A DNA stretch of 25,278 bases. Origin: Iamia sp038233335 (lineage in GTDB: Bacteria > Actinomycetota > Acidimicrobiia > Acidimicrobiales > Iamiaceae). Shown here one piece after another: positions 1 to 7,800 of the stretch. The position numbers and the translations under genes are program-made. The notes beneath the pieces are model-generated. The model did no database searches. It was not told the origin of the DNA and saw only the letters and a program-made list of their open reading frames with translations. Each line of letters starts with the position of its first letter. Position 1 is the first letter of the stretch. The DNA is taken from the NCBI GenBank assembly GCA_038233335.1, contig JBBSME010000034.1:1-25278 (forward strand). Direction: 5' to 3'.

Positions 1-875
1 TGCTTCATCGAGAGCAGGACGTCGTTCTCCAGGGCCTGGGTGCGGCCTTCGACCAGCAGGCTGTACATGGGCAGCCCGGCGCTGCCGATGCCCATCCCGC
101 TCCGTCCGACCACGTCCTTGACCGCGTAGGAGACGCTCTCCTTGCGCTTCGACTCGGGGATGGTCTCGAGGTACTGCTCGTAGGCCGCCAGCACGGCGTC
201 GTGCTCGTCGTCGTCGAGCCGACGGATGCCGGAGCCCTCGACGAAGCGACGCCGATGGCCCTCGATCTCGGTGTCGCGCCCGAGCAGGGTGATCCGAGAC
301 AGCAGCTGGGCCCGTTCCAGCACCTCGTGGACCGCGCCCTCGGTGGTCTCGAGGGTGAGGCGGAAGGCATCGTCGTCATCGCCCCGGGTGAACGTGCGGA
401 CCTGGTCGAGGTACGAGGTGGCGAAGATGCGCACCGACCGGTCGATGGCGTCGTCGGACAGCGCCTTGCTGAAGGCCAGCAGGGCGATGCTGGCCGCCAT
501 GCGCTGCAGGTCCCACGTGTAGTGACCGAGGTAGGCCTCGTCGAAGTCGTTGACGTCGAACACGAGGATCCCCGCCGCGTCCATGTAGGTGCCGTGGTTC
601 TCGGCGTGCAGGTCACCCTGGATCCAGACGCGAGACGTCCGTCCGTCGACCCAGGGATCTTCCAGGCGGGACACGTCGTCGTAGAAGAGACAGGTGCTGC
701 CTCGGTAGAACGCGAACGGGTCCGCCGCCATCTTCCGGAACCGGCGACGGAAGGCGTCCGGGTCGCGCTCGATGAGGTCCTCGAAGGTGTCGACCAGCAC
801 CGAGACGATCCGCTCGGAGCGGGCCTCGGGGTCCTGGGTCAGGTCGGTGACGGCATCGGCGGGGGAGTCGGCCAT
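1..875 (-). CDS. DUF2252 family protein (C-terminal end cut by window edge)
   Basis: The reading frame is open from an ATG at 875 to the window's first bases, so only about the first 291 residues are seen. Family features are an FYRGS motif near residue 55, a GDLHAENHG motif, and FDVNDFDEAYLGHY followed by a WDLQR segment, which together are typical of DUF2252 proteins. These resemble aminoglycoside-phosphotransferase/kinase-like folds, with the GDLHxxN and DxNDFD segments corresponding to a catalytic loop and metal site. No substrate is established for the family. The start is supported by an AGGGAGGG Shine-Dalgarno just upstream. It lies 40 bases after the MenE-like gene on the same strand, so the two are probably co-transcribed. 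No signal peptide is visible, so it is probably cytoplasmic. The family call is firm; the function is unknown. Confidence 0.85.
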   Translation of the reverse strand, partial: MADSPADAVTDLTQDPEARSERIVSVLVDTFEDLIERDPDAFRRRFRKMAADPFAFYRGSTCLFYDDVSRLEDPWVDGRTSRVWIQGDLHAENHGTYMDAAGILVFDVNDFDEAYLGHYTWDLQRMAASIALLAFSKALSDDAIDRSVRIFATSYLDQVRTFTRGDDDDAFRLTLETTEGAVHEVLERAQLLSRITLLGRDTEIEGHRRRFVEGSGIRRLDDDEHDAVLAAYEQYLETIPESKRKESVSYAVKDVVGRSGMGIGSAGLPMYSLLVEGRTQALENDVLLSMK

Positions 876-915
876 GGGCCCTCCCTAGTCGGTGGCCGGG
901 GAGGGCGCAGTGGGC

Positions 916-2082
916 TCAGCCCGCATCAGGAAGGAGGTCGCGGCGGACCTTGCCGATGGCGGTGCGGGGCAGGGCGTCGACCAGCCGCACCTCTCGGGGT
1001 GCGGCCCAGGCCGGGAGCTGGTCCCGCACCCCGCCCCGCAGCTGGTCGAGGGTCGGCATCGGACCGGCGGGGGCGGGGACGACCCAGGCCACCACCCGCT
1101 GACCCCACTCCGGGTCGGGGCGCCCGGCCACCGCCACCTCGGCCACCCCCGGTTGGGTGCGGAGGACGGCCTCGACCGGGCCGGGCCAGACGTTCTCCCC
1201 GCCGGTGACGATCATGTCGCCGATCCTCCCCTCCACCGAGACGCGGCCGTCGTCGGCCACCCCTCCGGCATCGCCGGTGGGCAGCCACCCGGTGCTCGCC
1301 GGCTCGCCGGGGCGAGCGCGGCGGAGGTCCTTCACCGAGCCGTCGGCCCGACGGACGCCGCGAGCCAGGGTGGGGGAGCGGACCCAGAGCTCGCCGTCGA
1401 CCTCGGCCACCTCGATGCCGGGCAGAGGTCGGCCGTCGTAGACCACGCCACCACCGGTCTCAGTGAGGCCCCAGGTCCGGACCACGTTGGCCGGCCGGTC
1501 GGGCGTCGTGTCGGAGGAGCCGCCCAGGACGACCCATCGGAAGCCGTCGGCCCCGACCCGGTCCAGGGCGGTGGGGACGAGGGAGGTGAGGGTGGCGCCC
1601 CGGTCCCGTGCGGCCCGCACCGCGGCGGCGTCGAAACCGGGCTGGACCTCCACCCGGATCCCGTCGATCAGGGCGCGGACCACCACGCCCAGCCCGCCGA
1701 TGTGGGCGAGGGGGAGGCAGGCCAGCCACCGGTCGGCCCGGGTGACGCCCAGGTGGGCGTGGACAGCAGCGGCGTGGGCGGCCAGGGCGTCGTGGGTCAG
1801 CACGATTCCCTTGGGCTCGCCGGTCGTGCCGCTGGTCGGGATGACCAGCGCGTCGTCGCGACCGACCTCGGAGCTGCCCTCCCAATCCCGCACGACGTCG
1901 GGCACCGGGCAGCCGAGGGTCTCGACCATCGTCGGCTGGTGGACGGTCAGCAACCGCTCCAGGACCGGGGCCGGCAGGCGCGGGTCCAGGGGCAGGACGG
2001 CACAGTCCTCGGCCCAGCACTGTTCGATCTCCTCGACGAACCGCCATCCGCGGTGGGCCACGACACCGACCAGGGCACCCAT
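916..2082 (-). CDS. menE: MenE-like AMP-dependent acyl-CoA ligase (probable o-succinylbenzoate-CoA ligase)
   Basis: A 388-residue ANL-superfamily enzyme that would adenylate a carboxylic acid and transfer it to CoA. The P-loop PTSGTTGEPKG spans residues 82-92, a GLTETGGG A5-type motif follows, then TGD, and the C-terminal catalytic lysine is K378 in the TAIGK segment. The protein is short because it lacks the long N-terminal part of acyl-CoA synthetases, which is usual for actinobacterial MenE (menaquinone synthesis, o-succinylbenzoate to OSB-CoA). The frame continues upstream to 2310, but the ATG at 2082 is chosen because a TACCCT -10 box ends seven bases before it and because the upstream residues look non-coding. 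It is divergent from the acyl-CoA ligase at 2210. No other men gene is in view, so another carboxylate substrate is possible. Confidence 0.75.
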   Translation of the reverse strand: MGALVGVVAHRGWRFVEEIEQCWAEDCAVLPLDPRLPAPVLERLLTVHQPTMVETLGCPVPDVVRDWEGSSEVGRDDALVIPTSGTTGEPKGIVLTHDALAAHAAAVHAHLGVTRADRWLACLPLAHIGGLGVVVRALIDGIRVEVQPGFDAAAVRAARDRGATLTSLVPTALDRVGADGFRWVVLGGSSDTTPDRPANVVRTWGLTETGGGVVYDGRPLPGIEVAEVDGELWVRSPTLARGVRRADGSVKDLRRARPGEPASTGWLPTGDAGGVADDGRVSVEGRIGDMIVTGGENVWPGPVEAVLRTQPGVAEVAVAGRPDPEWGQRVVAWVVPAPAGPMPTLDQLRGGVRDQLPAWAAPREVRLVDALPRTAIGKVRRDLLPDAG

Positions 2083-2089
2083 CGGGGCG

Positions 2090-2095
2090 AGGGTA
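2090..2095 (-). promoter_or_regulatory. -10 box (TACCCT) for leaderless menE transcript
   Basis: On the minus strand TACCCT is followed by exactly seven bases and then the menE ATG. This TAnnnT plus 6-8 bases plus start codon layout recurs before five other genes in this window. There is no Shine-Dalgarno, so the mRNA probably begins at or very near the start codon. No convincing -35 box is seen. Confidence 0.55.
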
Positions 2096-2165
2096 GACCG
2101 TGTCGAGACAACGGAGCTGTGGGAGATCTCGCCGGTGACCGGGGGCACATGGGTGGATCGGGCGA

Positions 2166-2171
2166 TACGGT
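2166..2171 (+). promoter_or_regulatory. candidate -10 box (TACGGT) for the acyl-CoA ligase gene
   Basis: TACGGT fits the actinobacterial TAnnnT consensus and lies 38 bases before the ATG at 2210. That leaves about 30 bases of leader containing the GGAGG Shine-Dalgarno at 2200-2204. It sits in the 127-base gap between the divergent ligase genes. No -35 is recognisable, so this is tentative. Confidence 0.3.
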
Positions 2172-2209
2172 CAGAGGTCCGCCCCCGACACTTCCCCCCG
2201 GAGGACCCC

Positions 2210-3844
2210 ATGCAGGGCCTGATGCAGGACCACCCGTTGACCCTGGTCCACTTCTTCGATCGCGCTGAGCGGCTCTTCGCCGACAAGCACATCGTCACCG
2301 CCACGACCACGGGGAGCGAGACGCGGACCTACGGCGAGTGGGCCGAGCGCACCCGGAAGCTGGGCGGCGTGCTCGACACCCTCGGCATCTCGGCCGACGG
2401 CCGGGTGGCCACCTTCGGCTGGAACACGGCCAACCACCTGGAGCTCTACTTCGCGGCCCCCTGCAGCGGTCGCGTGCTCCACACGCTCAACATCCGCCTG
2501 TTCCCCGAGCAGCTGACCTACATCGCCAACCACGCCGGGGATGAGGTGGTCTTCATCGACCGCTCCCTCGGCCCGTCGGTGTGGCCCCTGCTGCCCACCT
2601 TCGAGACGGTCCGCCACATCGTGATCATGGACGACGGCACCGGCGACATCCCCGAGGAGGCGCCCGAGGGCAAGGAGGTCCACGACTACGAGGAGCTGCT
2701 GGCCGCGGCGGAGCCCGTCGAGTGGGATGTCACCGACGAGAACCGGGCCGCGAGCATGTGCTACACGTCCGGCACCACCGGCAACCCCAAGGGCGTCGTC
2801 TACACCCACCGGTCGACCTACCTGCACACCATGGGCACCATGGCCGCGGATGCCATCGGCGCCTCGGAGACCGACACCATCCTCCCGGTGGTGCCCATGT
2901 TCCACGCCAACGCGTGGGGCCTGGCCCACTCGGCCGTGGCCACCGGCGCCAACCTGGTGATGCCCGGGCCCAAGATGACCCCGGCGGCCATCGCCGAGAT
3001 GATCGAGGAGCACAAGGTCACCATCGCGGCAGGGGTGCCCACCATCTGGATGGGCGTGCTGCCCGAGCTCAAGGGCCGGGACACCTCCGCTCTGCGGGCC
3101 ATCCCGTGTGGCGGCTCGGCCGTGCCCAAGTCGCTGTCGGAGGCCTTCCGGGAGCAGACCGGCCTGCCCATCTTCCAGGCCTGGGGCATGACCGAGACCA
3201 GCCCGGTGGCCTCGGCCGGCCACATCAAGACCACCCTGCGCGACGGCAAGTCCGAGGAGGAGCTGGCCGACCTCCGGGCCACCATCGGCGTGTCGGTGTG
3301 CGGCGTCGACCTCCGCATCGTCGACCCCGAGACCCTCGAGCCGGTGGCCGCCGACGGCAAGACCCAGGGCGAGATCCAGGCCCAGGGCGCCTGGATCGCC
3401 CGGGAGTACTACGACGACGACCGGTCGCCGGAGTCCTTCACCGACGACGGCTGGCTCAAGACCGGCGACGTGGCCACCATCGACGAGCACGGCTACATGC
3501 GCATCGTCGATCGGACCAAGGACGTGGTGAAGTCCGGCGGCGAGTGGATCTCCACCGTCGAGCTGGAGAACGAGATCATGGGCCACGACAAGGTGGCGGA
3601 GGCCGCGGTCATCGGCGTCAAGCACCCCAAGTGGGGCGAGCGGCCGCTGGCCTGCGTGGTCCTGGTCGAGGGCCAGGAGGTCACCAAGGACGAGATCGTC
3701 GAGTTCCTCGACGGCAAGATCGCCAAGTGGTGGATGCCCGACGACGTGGTCTTCGTCGACGAGATCCCCAAGACCTCCGTCGGCAAGTTCTCCAAGAAGG
3801 ACCTCCGCACCACCTTCGGCGACTACGAGCTTCCGACGGAGTAG
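2210..3844 (+). CDS. medium/long-chain fatty acyl-CoA ligase (AlkK/DmdB-type ANL enzyme)
   Basis: A 544-residue adenylating enzyme expected to activate fatty or short branched acids to acyl-CoA using ATP. The N-terminus (MQGLMQDHPLTL) and the NIRLFPEQLTYI segment are typical of the AlkK-like branch, which also includes methylmercaptopropionate-CoA ligases such as DmdB. The P-loop YTSGTTGNPKG starts at Y185, the AWGMTET motif follows, GWLKTGD ends at D420, and the catalytic lysine is K526 in the PKTSVGK segment. The length is normal for the family. The ATG at 2210 is preceded by GGAGG at 2200-2204; the longer open frame back to 1463 runs antisense to menE and is not used. No neighbouring beta-oxidation genes reveal the substrate. 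Confidence 0.88.
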   Translation: MQGLMQDHPLTLVHFFDRAERLFADKHIVTATTTGSETRTYGEWAERTRKLGGVLDTLGISADGRVATFGWNTANHLELYFAAPCSGRVLHTLNIRLFPEQLTYIANHAGDEVVFIDRSLGPSVWPLLPTFETVRHIVIMDDGTGDIPEEAPEGKEVHDYEELLAAAEPVEWDVTDENRAASMCYTSGTTGNPKGVVYTHRSTYLHTMGTMAADAIGASETDTILPVVPMFHANAWGLAHSAVATGANLVMPGPKMTPAAIAEMIEEHKVTIAAGVPTIWMGVLPELKGRDTSALRAIPCGGSAVPKSLSEAFREQTGLPIFQAWGMTETSPVASAGHIKTTLRDGKSEEELADLRATIGVSVCGVDLRIVDPETLEPVAADGKTQGEIQAQGAWIAREYYDDDRSPESFTDDGWLKTGDVATIDEHGYMRIVDRTKDVVKSGGEWISTVELENEIMGHDKVAEAAVIGVKHPKWGERPLACVVLVEGQEVTKDEIVEFLDGKIAKWWMPDDVVFVDEIPKTSVGKFSKKDLRTTFGDYELPTE

Positions 3845-3872
3845 CCCCAGGTCAGGGCGCATCAACCCAGCT

Positions 3873-3894
3873 CAGAGCCCGGATCTGGCCTCTG
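3873..3894 (+). terminator. possible terminator-like hairpin after the acyl-CoA ligase
   Basis: CAGAG (3873-3877) pairs with CTCTG (3890-3894), extended by CC/GG with one bulged C around a loop of about seven bases. It lies 29 bases after the ligase stop. There is no T-run, so it is only a weak candidate; T-poor hairpin terminators do occur in high-GC actinobacteria. Confidence 0.3.
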
Positions 3895-3905
3895 AAGTGG
3901 AGCGA

Positions 3906-4172
3906 ATGCGGGCACCCCTGGCTGTGAGCAGCGACATCGACATCCCGGTGGTTCGCCCCGCCGAGACCGATGTCGACGATCCGACGTGGCGCAACCAGGT
4001 CGACCACCTCGAGGCGACCGTGACCGGGTGGACCGGCAACGACACTCGAACGCTGGAGTACGGCGAGAGCGAGGTCCGCTCCACCCCGCGCGACCCGGTG
4101 CTCGGCGTCATCGCCGCCGAGGGGATCCGCCTCGCAGGCACCTGGCCCCGACCGGAGTCGGGCGCAGCCTGA
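3906..4172 (+). pseudogene. truncated MNT-type nucleotidyltransferase (antitoxin-like remnant)
   Basis: The 88-residue frame contains SDIDIPVVRP at residues 9-18 and a downstream VDDPTWRNQVDHLEATVTGWTG-like region of the sort found in minimal nucleotidyltransferase (MNT) proteins. D10 and D12 match the DxD metal ligands. The upstream half of the active-site signature (a GS pair about ten residues before DxD, with an RG) and the usual 40-60 preceding residues are absent; only 61 bases separate this ATG from the previous gene's stop. A GTG at 3897 is an alternative start. The stop overlaps the start of the HEPN-like gene (TGATG), as in MNT-HEPN (type VII-like) pairs. I read it as a 5'-deleted, catalytically dead remnant, though a short functional partner cannot be excluded. 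Confidence 0.55.
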
Positions 4173-4561
4173 TGGCCGGTCCCGTCCCGTGCGATCGTGC
4201 CGTTCAAGCCGGCCGGTTGGAGAAGGCTGTCCAGTTCCACGAGCAGGCGGAGGTGATCACCGCCCTGGCCGAAGGCGAGGGCGACGTGCTCGACGCGGCT
4301 GTGACGCTGCTCGTCCACGCTGGAATCGCGGCGGCCGACGTCATCTGTTGCGCCCGGCTTGGACAACACGCCCGTGGCCAGGACCATCGCGAGGCCATCG
4401 ACCTGCTGGCGAGGGCTGACCGTTCGTTCAGCAAGGACCTCGCGGTCCTGCTCGGCCTGAAGACCAAGGCCGGCTACAGCGTGGTGTCCATGTCGAACCA
4501 GAACCACACCCGTGCATCGCGCGCCGCGGCCCGGCTGGTCGAGGCCGCTCAACGGGTCTGA
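4172..4561 (+). CDS. HEPN-like domain protein, partner of the truncated MNT gene
   Basis: A 129-residue, mostly helical protein. It resembles small actinobacterial HEPN-type proteins in the pattern AADVICCARLG...DHREAIDLLAR followed by LLGLKTKAGY and a helical C-terminus. HEPN proteins are often RNases and can be the toxin of MNT-HEPN pairs. The HEPN catalytic signature is usually R-x4-6-H; here the best match is R68-x3-H72, so RNase activity is uncertain. The ATG at 4172 overlaps the stop of the MNT remnant, indicating translational coupling. The reading frame also opens upstream to 3986, but that part overlaps the MNT frame and is not used. Loss of the partner's active site with an intact HEPN frame is unusual. 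The family assignment is from motif memory only. Confidence 0.6.
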   Translation: MAGPVPCDRAVQAGRLEKAVQFHEQAEVITALAEGEGDVLDAAVTLLVHAGIAAADVICCARLGQHARGQDHREAIDLLARADRSFSKDLAVLLGLKTKAGYSVVSMSNQNHTRASRAAARLVEAAQRV

Positions 4562-4775
4562 CCAAGCACTCGGATTCACAGCCATCCCGTGCTTCCTCCT
4601 GAGAGTGCCGGCAAAGTGCATGCACCGGCCTCGCACCGGTCCACCGGGCATCCCCAGCGGGGATCCCCAGCCTGGGTAGCCGGCGTCAGCAGACTGAGGG
4701 GTCTGCGGTCTGATCGTGGTCGTCGCCGCGGTGGTGCCACCATGACCCGTCCCTCTGTCCGCCTCGGAGCACGGC
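4562..4775. other. non-coding stretch with several short palindromes
   Basis: There is no credible gene between the HEPN-like stop and the MBOAT start. It contains ATCCCC-AGC-GGGGAT (4650-4664), the palindrome GGGGATCCCC (4659-4668), CCCAG-C-CTGGG (4666-4676) and GCAGAC-TGAGGG-GTCTGC (4689-4706). One of these could end the HEPN transcript and another could serve as an operator or leader hairpin for the MBOAT operon. There is no T-run and no clear -35/-10 pair. Confidence 0.4.
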
Positions 4776-6191
4776 GTGCTGTTCCCCACCTTCGAGTTCG
4801 CCTTCTTCTTCTGCGGCGTCTTCGTCATCAGCTGGCTGCTCCGGCCCCGCCTGCTGGCCTGGCGGCTGTTCCTGCTGGGGGCCAGCTTCGTCTTCTACGG
4901 GGCCTTCGAGCCGGCCTACTGCCTGCTGCTGGGTGGGTCGATCCTGGCCAACCAGGGGTTCGCGGTCGCCATCCACGGCCAGACCGAGGAGCGGACCCGC
5001 AAGGCGATCTTGGCCGCGGCGGTGGCGGCCAACATCGGCGTGCTGGGCTGGTTCAAGTACGTCGACTTCTTCATCGACTCGGCCGCGGGCACCCTGTCGA
5101 TCGTCGGCATCGACCCCGGATGGGTGCCGCTCGGGATCCTCCTCCCCCTCGCCATCTCGTTCTTCACGTTCCAGGCCCTGAGCTACGTCATCGACGTCTT
5201 CCGGCGTGACGCCGAGCCCTCCTCGCTCCTCGACTTCGCCGTCTACCTGTCGCTGTTCCCCCAGCTGGTCGCCGGGCCCATCGTGCGGGCCCGGGAGCTG
5301 ATCCCGCAGCTGCGGGAGAAGGCCGACCCCCGCAAGGTCAACTCGGCCCTGGCCTTCCGGCTGATCATGGCCGGGCTGTTCAAGAAGGTGGTGATCTCCA
5401 GCTTCCTGTCCTCGGCCATCGTCGACGACGTCTTCGCGGTGCCCGAGGCCCACACATCGCTGGAGATCCTGGTCGGGATCTATGCCTACGCCATCCAGAT
5501 CTACGCCGACTTCAGCGGCTACACCGACATCGCCATCGGCTGCGCCCTGCTCCTCGGACTGCGGTTCCCCCAGAACTTCGACGCCCCCTACGCCGCCTTC
5601 TCGGTGCAGTCGTTCTGGCGCAAGTGGCACATGACCCTGTCGTTCTGGCTGCGGGACTACCTGTACATCCCCCTCGGCGGCAACCAGGGCACGGAGAGGC
5701 GGCGCGACCTCAACATCTTCCTGACGATGCTCATCGGCGGCTTCTGGCACGGTGCGGCCTGGACCTTCCTCGTCTGGGGCTCGATCCACGGGGCCGCCCT
5801 GGTGGGGGAGCGGAGGATCCTGGAGGCCCGCGAGGCGGCGGGGAAGGTGCCGGGCCGCTGGTCACCGGTCATCCGCTGGGCGGTGACCTTCCACATCGTG
5901 TGCCTGGCCTGGGTCTTCTTCCGGGCTGAGTCCTTCGGCACCGCCTTCACCCTGCTGTGGCGGATCATCGCCGCTCCCGGCATCGGCCCGCTGGTGACAC
6001 CCATGGTCCTGTTCGTGATCGCGCTGATGCTGGCCTCGCAGTTCGTCCCCACCGAGGCCGTGAACAAGGCCCAGGCCGCGTTCTCCCGTACCGTCCCCGC
6101 GGTGCAGGCTGTGGTGCTGGCAGGCTCGCTGCTGGTGATCAACGCTCTCGGCCCCGAGGGCGTCCCCCCGTTCATCTACTTCCAGTTCTGA
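4776..6191 (+). CDS. MBOAT family membrane O-acyltransferase (AlgI/PatA-like)
   Basis: A 471-residue polytopic membrane protein of the membrane-bound O-acyltransferase family, which moves acyl (often acetyl) groups from a cytoplasmic donor onto exported glycans. The N-terminus (FPTFEFAFFF) matches AlgI-like proteins. SFWRKWHMTLSFWLRDYLYIPLGG contains H285, and GGFWHGAAWTF contains H325, the conserved catalytic histidine region of the family. About ten hydrophobic segments are visible. The GTG start at 4776 follows GGAG at 4766-4769; the ATG at 4742 is out of frame. Four bases separate it from the GH5 gene, and an SGNH protein comes third, so it probably heads a three-gene operon. The acceptor glycan is unknown. 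Confidence 0.9.
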   Translation: MLFPTFEFAFFFCGVFVISWLLRPRLLAWRLFLLGASFVFYGAFEPAYCLLLGGSILANQGFAVAIHGQTEERTRKAILAAAVAANIGVLGWFKYVDFFIDSAAGTLSIVGIDPGWVPLGILLPLAISFFTFQALSYVIDVFRRDAEPSSLLDFAVYLSLFPQLVAGPIVRARELIPQLREKADPRKVNSALAFRLIMAGLFKKVVISSFLSSAIVDDVFAVPEAHTSLEILVGIYAYAIQIYADFSGYTDIAIGCALLLGLRFPQNFDAPYAAFSVQSFWRKWHMTLSFWLRDYLYIPLGGNQGTERRRDLNIFLTMLIGGFWHGAAWTFLVWGSIHGAALVGERRILEAREAAGKVPGRWSPVIRWAVTFHIVCLAWVFFRAESFGTAFTLLWRIIAAPGIGPLVTPMVLFVIALMLASQFVPTEAVNKAQAAFSRTVPAVQAVVLAGSLLVINALGPEGVPPFIYFQF

Positions 6192-6195
6192 GGCC

Positions 6196-7800
6196 ATGGC
6201 CCCCCGTCCGACACCCTTCTCCCGCCGCCGCCCCACGGTGCTGGCCCTGGTGGTGGCGTGGACCCTCGTGCTGGCGGCGTGCACCGGCGACGACAGCCCG
6301 AACGACGCCGCGCCGGACCCGGCGCCGACCGAGAGCACCGTCGACTCCAGCCCGACCGACGCCGCCGGCGCCCTCCCGCCGCTGAGCCGACTCCAGATCG
6401 CTCGCAACGGGGGTCGTCCGGCCATCGTGGACGAGCAGGGCCGGGAGGTGCTGCTGCGGGGGGCCAACCTGAACAGCCTGGGCGACTACTACCAGGCCTA
6501 CCCCGCCTTCGCCCCCACCCGCCCGCCGACCGACGAGGACTGGGACCAGATGGCGGCCCACGGGTTCTCGGTGGTCCGGCTGGTCGTGTCGTGGTCGGCG
6601 CTGGAGCCCGAGCGGGGTCAGATCGACCTGGCCTACGTCCAGCGCATCCAGCAGGCCGTGGCCGCCGCGGCCGAGCGCCGCATCTACACCGTCATCGACA
6701 TGCACCAGGACGCCTGGGGCAAGTTCATCGCCTCGCCGCCGGGGGTGGTCTGCCCGCCCGACACCGAACCGGCCATCGGCTGGGACGGCGCTCCCCTGTG
6801 GGCCACCCTCACCGACGGGGCCGACACCTGCCGCCCGATCGGCAACCGCGAGGGCTCACCCGCCGTCCAGGCCGCGTTCAACTCCTGCTACGACAACCGG
6901 GACGGCATCCGCGATGCCTTCGTGGCGACCTGGGGCGTGCTGGCCCAGGCCTTCGCCGACGAACCGGCGGTCGCCGGCTACGACCTCTTCAACGAGCCGA
7001 ACCTGATCGGCGACGCGCCCACCTCCGAGCGTCGCTACACCGAGCTGATGGCGGCCACGGTGGCCGAGGTCCGCGAGGCCGAGCTCGCCGCGGGCGGGTT
7101 CCCGCACGTGATCTTCCTCGAGCCGGTCGTGCTCTTCCCCCTGCCGGGCACCATGCCCACCGACGGGTTCACGTTCGACGACCAGATCGCCTTCGCCCCC
7201 CACAACTACGCCGAGGTCATCGGGCCCCAGCTCCTGACCGTCGAGCAGACCTTCGACGTATCGGCCGATGCCGCCGGCCAGAGGGGCTGGCCCCTGTGGA
7301 TCGGGGAGCACGGCGTGTACGCCACCGATGAGGCCACCCTGGACGTGCTCGACCGCTTCGCCCGGGCCCAGGACGAGCACCTCGCCGGTGGGGCCCAGTG
7401 GCAGTGGCGACAGTGGTGCGGCGACCCGCACAGCATCGGCGTCCCCGGGCGGATCCCGACCGAGCGCCAGGTCCAGCTCAACGACGTCGACTGCCCGGCC
7501 GACGTCGACGCCGGCCCCAACACCGAGCTGCTGTCGGTGGCCGGCCGGGCCTACCCGCGCGCCGTGCCCGGGCTGCTCACCGAGCTGATGTCGGACCCTG
7601 ACGCCCGCACCATGGCCGTGGAGGGCCGGATCGTCGACGATCTGGCGGCCGTCGGTGACCTGGTGCTCTGGATCCCGGGATCGGAACGCCCCGACGTCTC
7701 CGGCGACGGGGTGGGGGAGCCGGTGATCCGGGAGGTCCCCGGCGGCTGGTACGCCACCATGGCCGTTGACGACACGCCCTACCGGGTGGAGGTGGCGTGA
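6196..7800 (+). CDS. lipoprotein GH5 glycoside hydrolase, endoglycoceramidase-like
   Basis: A 534-residue exported enzyme. The N-terminus carries an arginine-rich n-region, a hydrophobic stretch and a lipobox VLAAC with C29, indicating a lipoprotein anchored outside the membrane. A low-complexity Asp/Pro/Thr linker follows to about residue 60. The catalytic domain starts with LLRGANLNSLGDYYQ and has VIDMHQDAWGK, the acid/base glutamate E267 in LFNEPN, and the nucleophile E371 in WIGEHG. This is the GH5 layout, and the MHQD and NEP surroundings recall endoglycoceramidase-type subfamilies that cleave glycan from glycolipid. A beta-sandwich-like C-terminal region follows after about residue 455. 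It lies between an MBOAT acyltransferase and an SGNH hydrolase, suggesting a role in processing an acylated surface glycan or glycolipid. The subfamily needs a search to settle. Confidence 0.82.
   Translation: MAPRPTPFSRRRPTVLALVVAWTLVLAACTGDDSPNDAAPDPAPTESTVDSSPTDAAGALPPLSRLQIARNGGRPAIVDEQGREVLLRGANLNSLGDYYQAYPAFAPTRPPTDEDWDQMAAHGFSVVRLVVSWSALEPERGQIDLAYVQRIQQAVAAAAERRIYTVIDMHQDAWGKFIASPPGVVCPPDTEPAIGWDGAPLWATLTDGADTCRPIGNREGSPAVQAAFNSCYDNRDGIRDAFVATWGVLAQAFADEPAVAGYDLFNEPNLIGDAPTSERRYTELMAATVAEVREAELAAGGFPHVIFLEPVVLFPLPGTMPTDGFTFDDQIAFAPHNYAEVIGPQLLTVEQTFDVSADAAGQRGWPLWIGEHGVYATDEATLDVLDRFARAQDEHLAGGAQWQWRQWCGDPHSIGVPGRIPTERQVQLNDVDCPADVDAGPNTELLSVAGRAYPRAVPGLLTELMSDPDARTMAVEGRIVDDLAAVGDLVLWIPGSERPDVSGDGVGEPVIREVPGGWYATMAVDDTPYRVEVA

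Noticed and set aside
201..1208. 335-codon plus-strand frame over the DUF2252 and menE region
   Set aside because: Antisense to two genes with clear motifs; low-complexity Gly/Arg/Pro sequence.
2171..3865. 564-codon open frame on the minus strand opposite the acyl-CoA ligase
   Set aside because: The His/Asp/Gly/Val-rich composition is typical of an antisense shadow of a GC-rich gene; the plus-strand gene has all ANL motifs.
4742..4775. ATG at 4742 as the MBOAT start
   Set aside because: It is out of frame with the MBOAT protein; GTG 4776 has GGAG six bases upstream and gives the usual family N-terminus.
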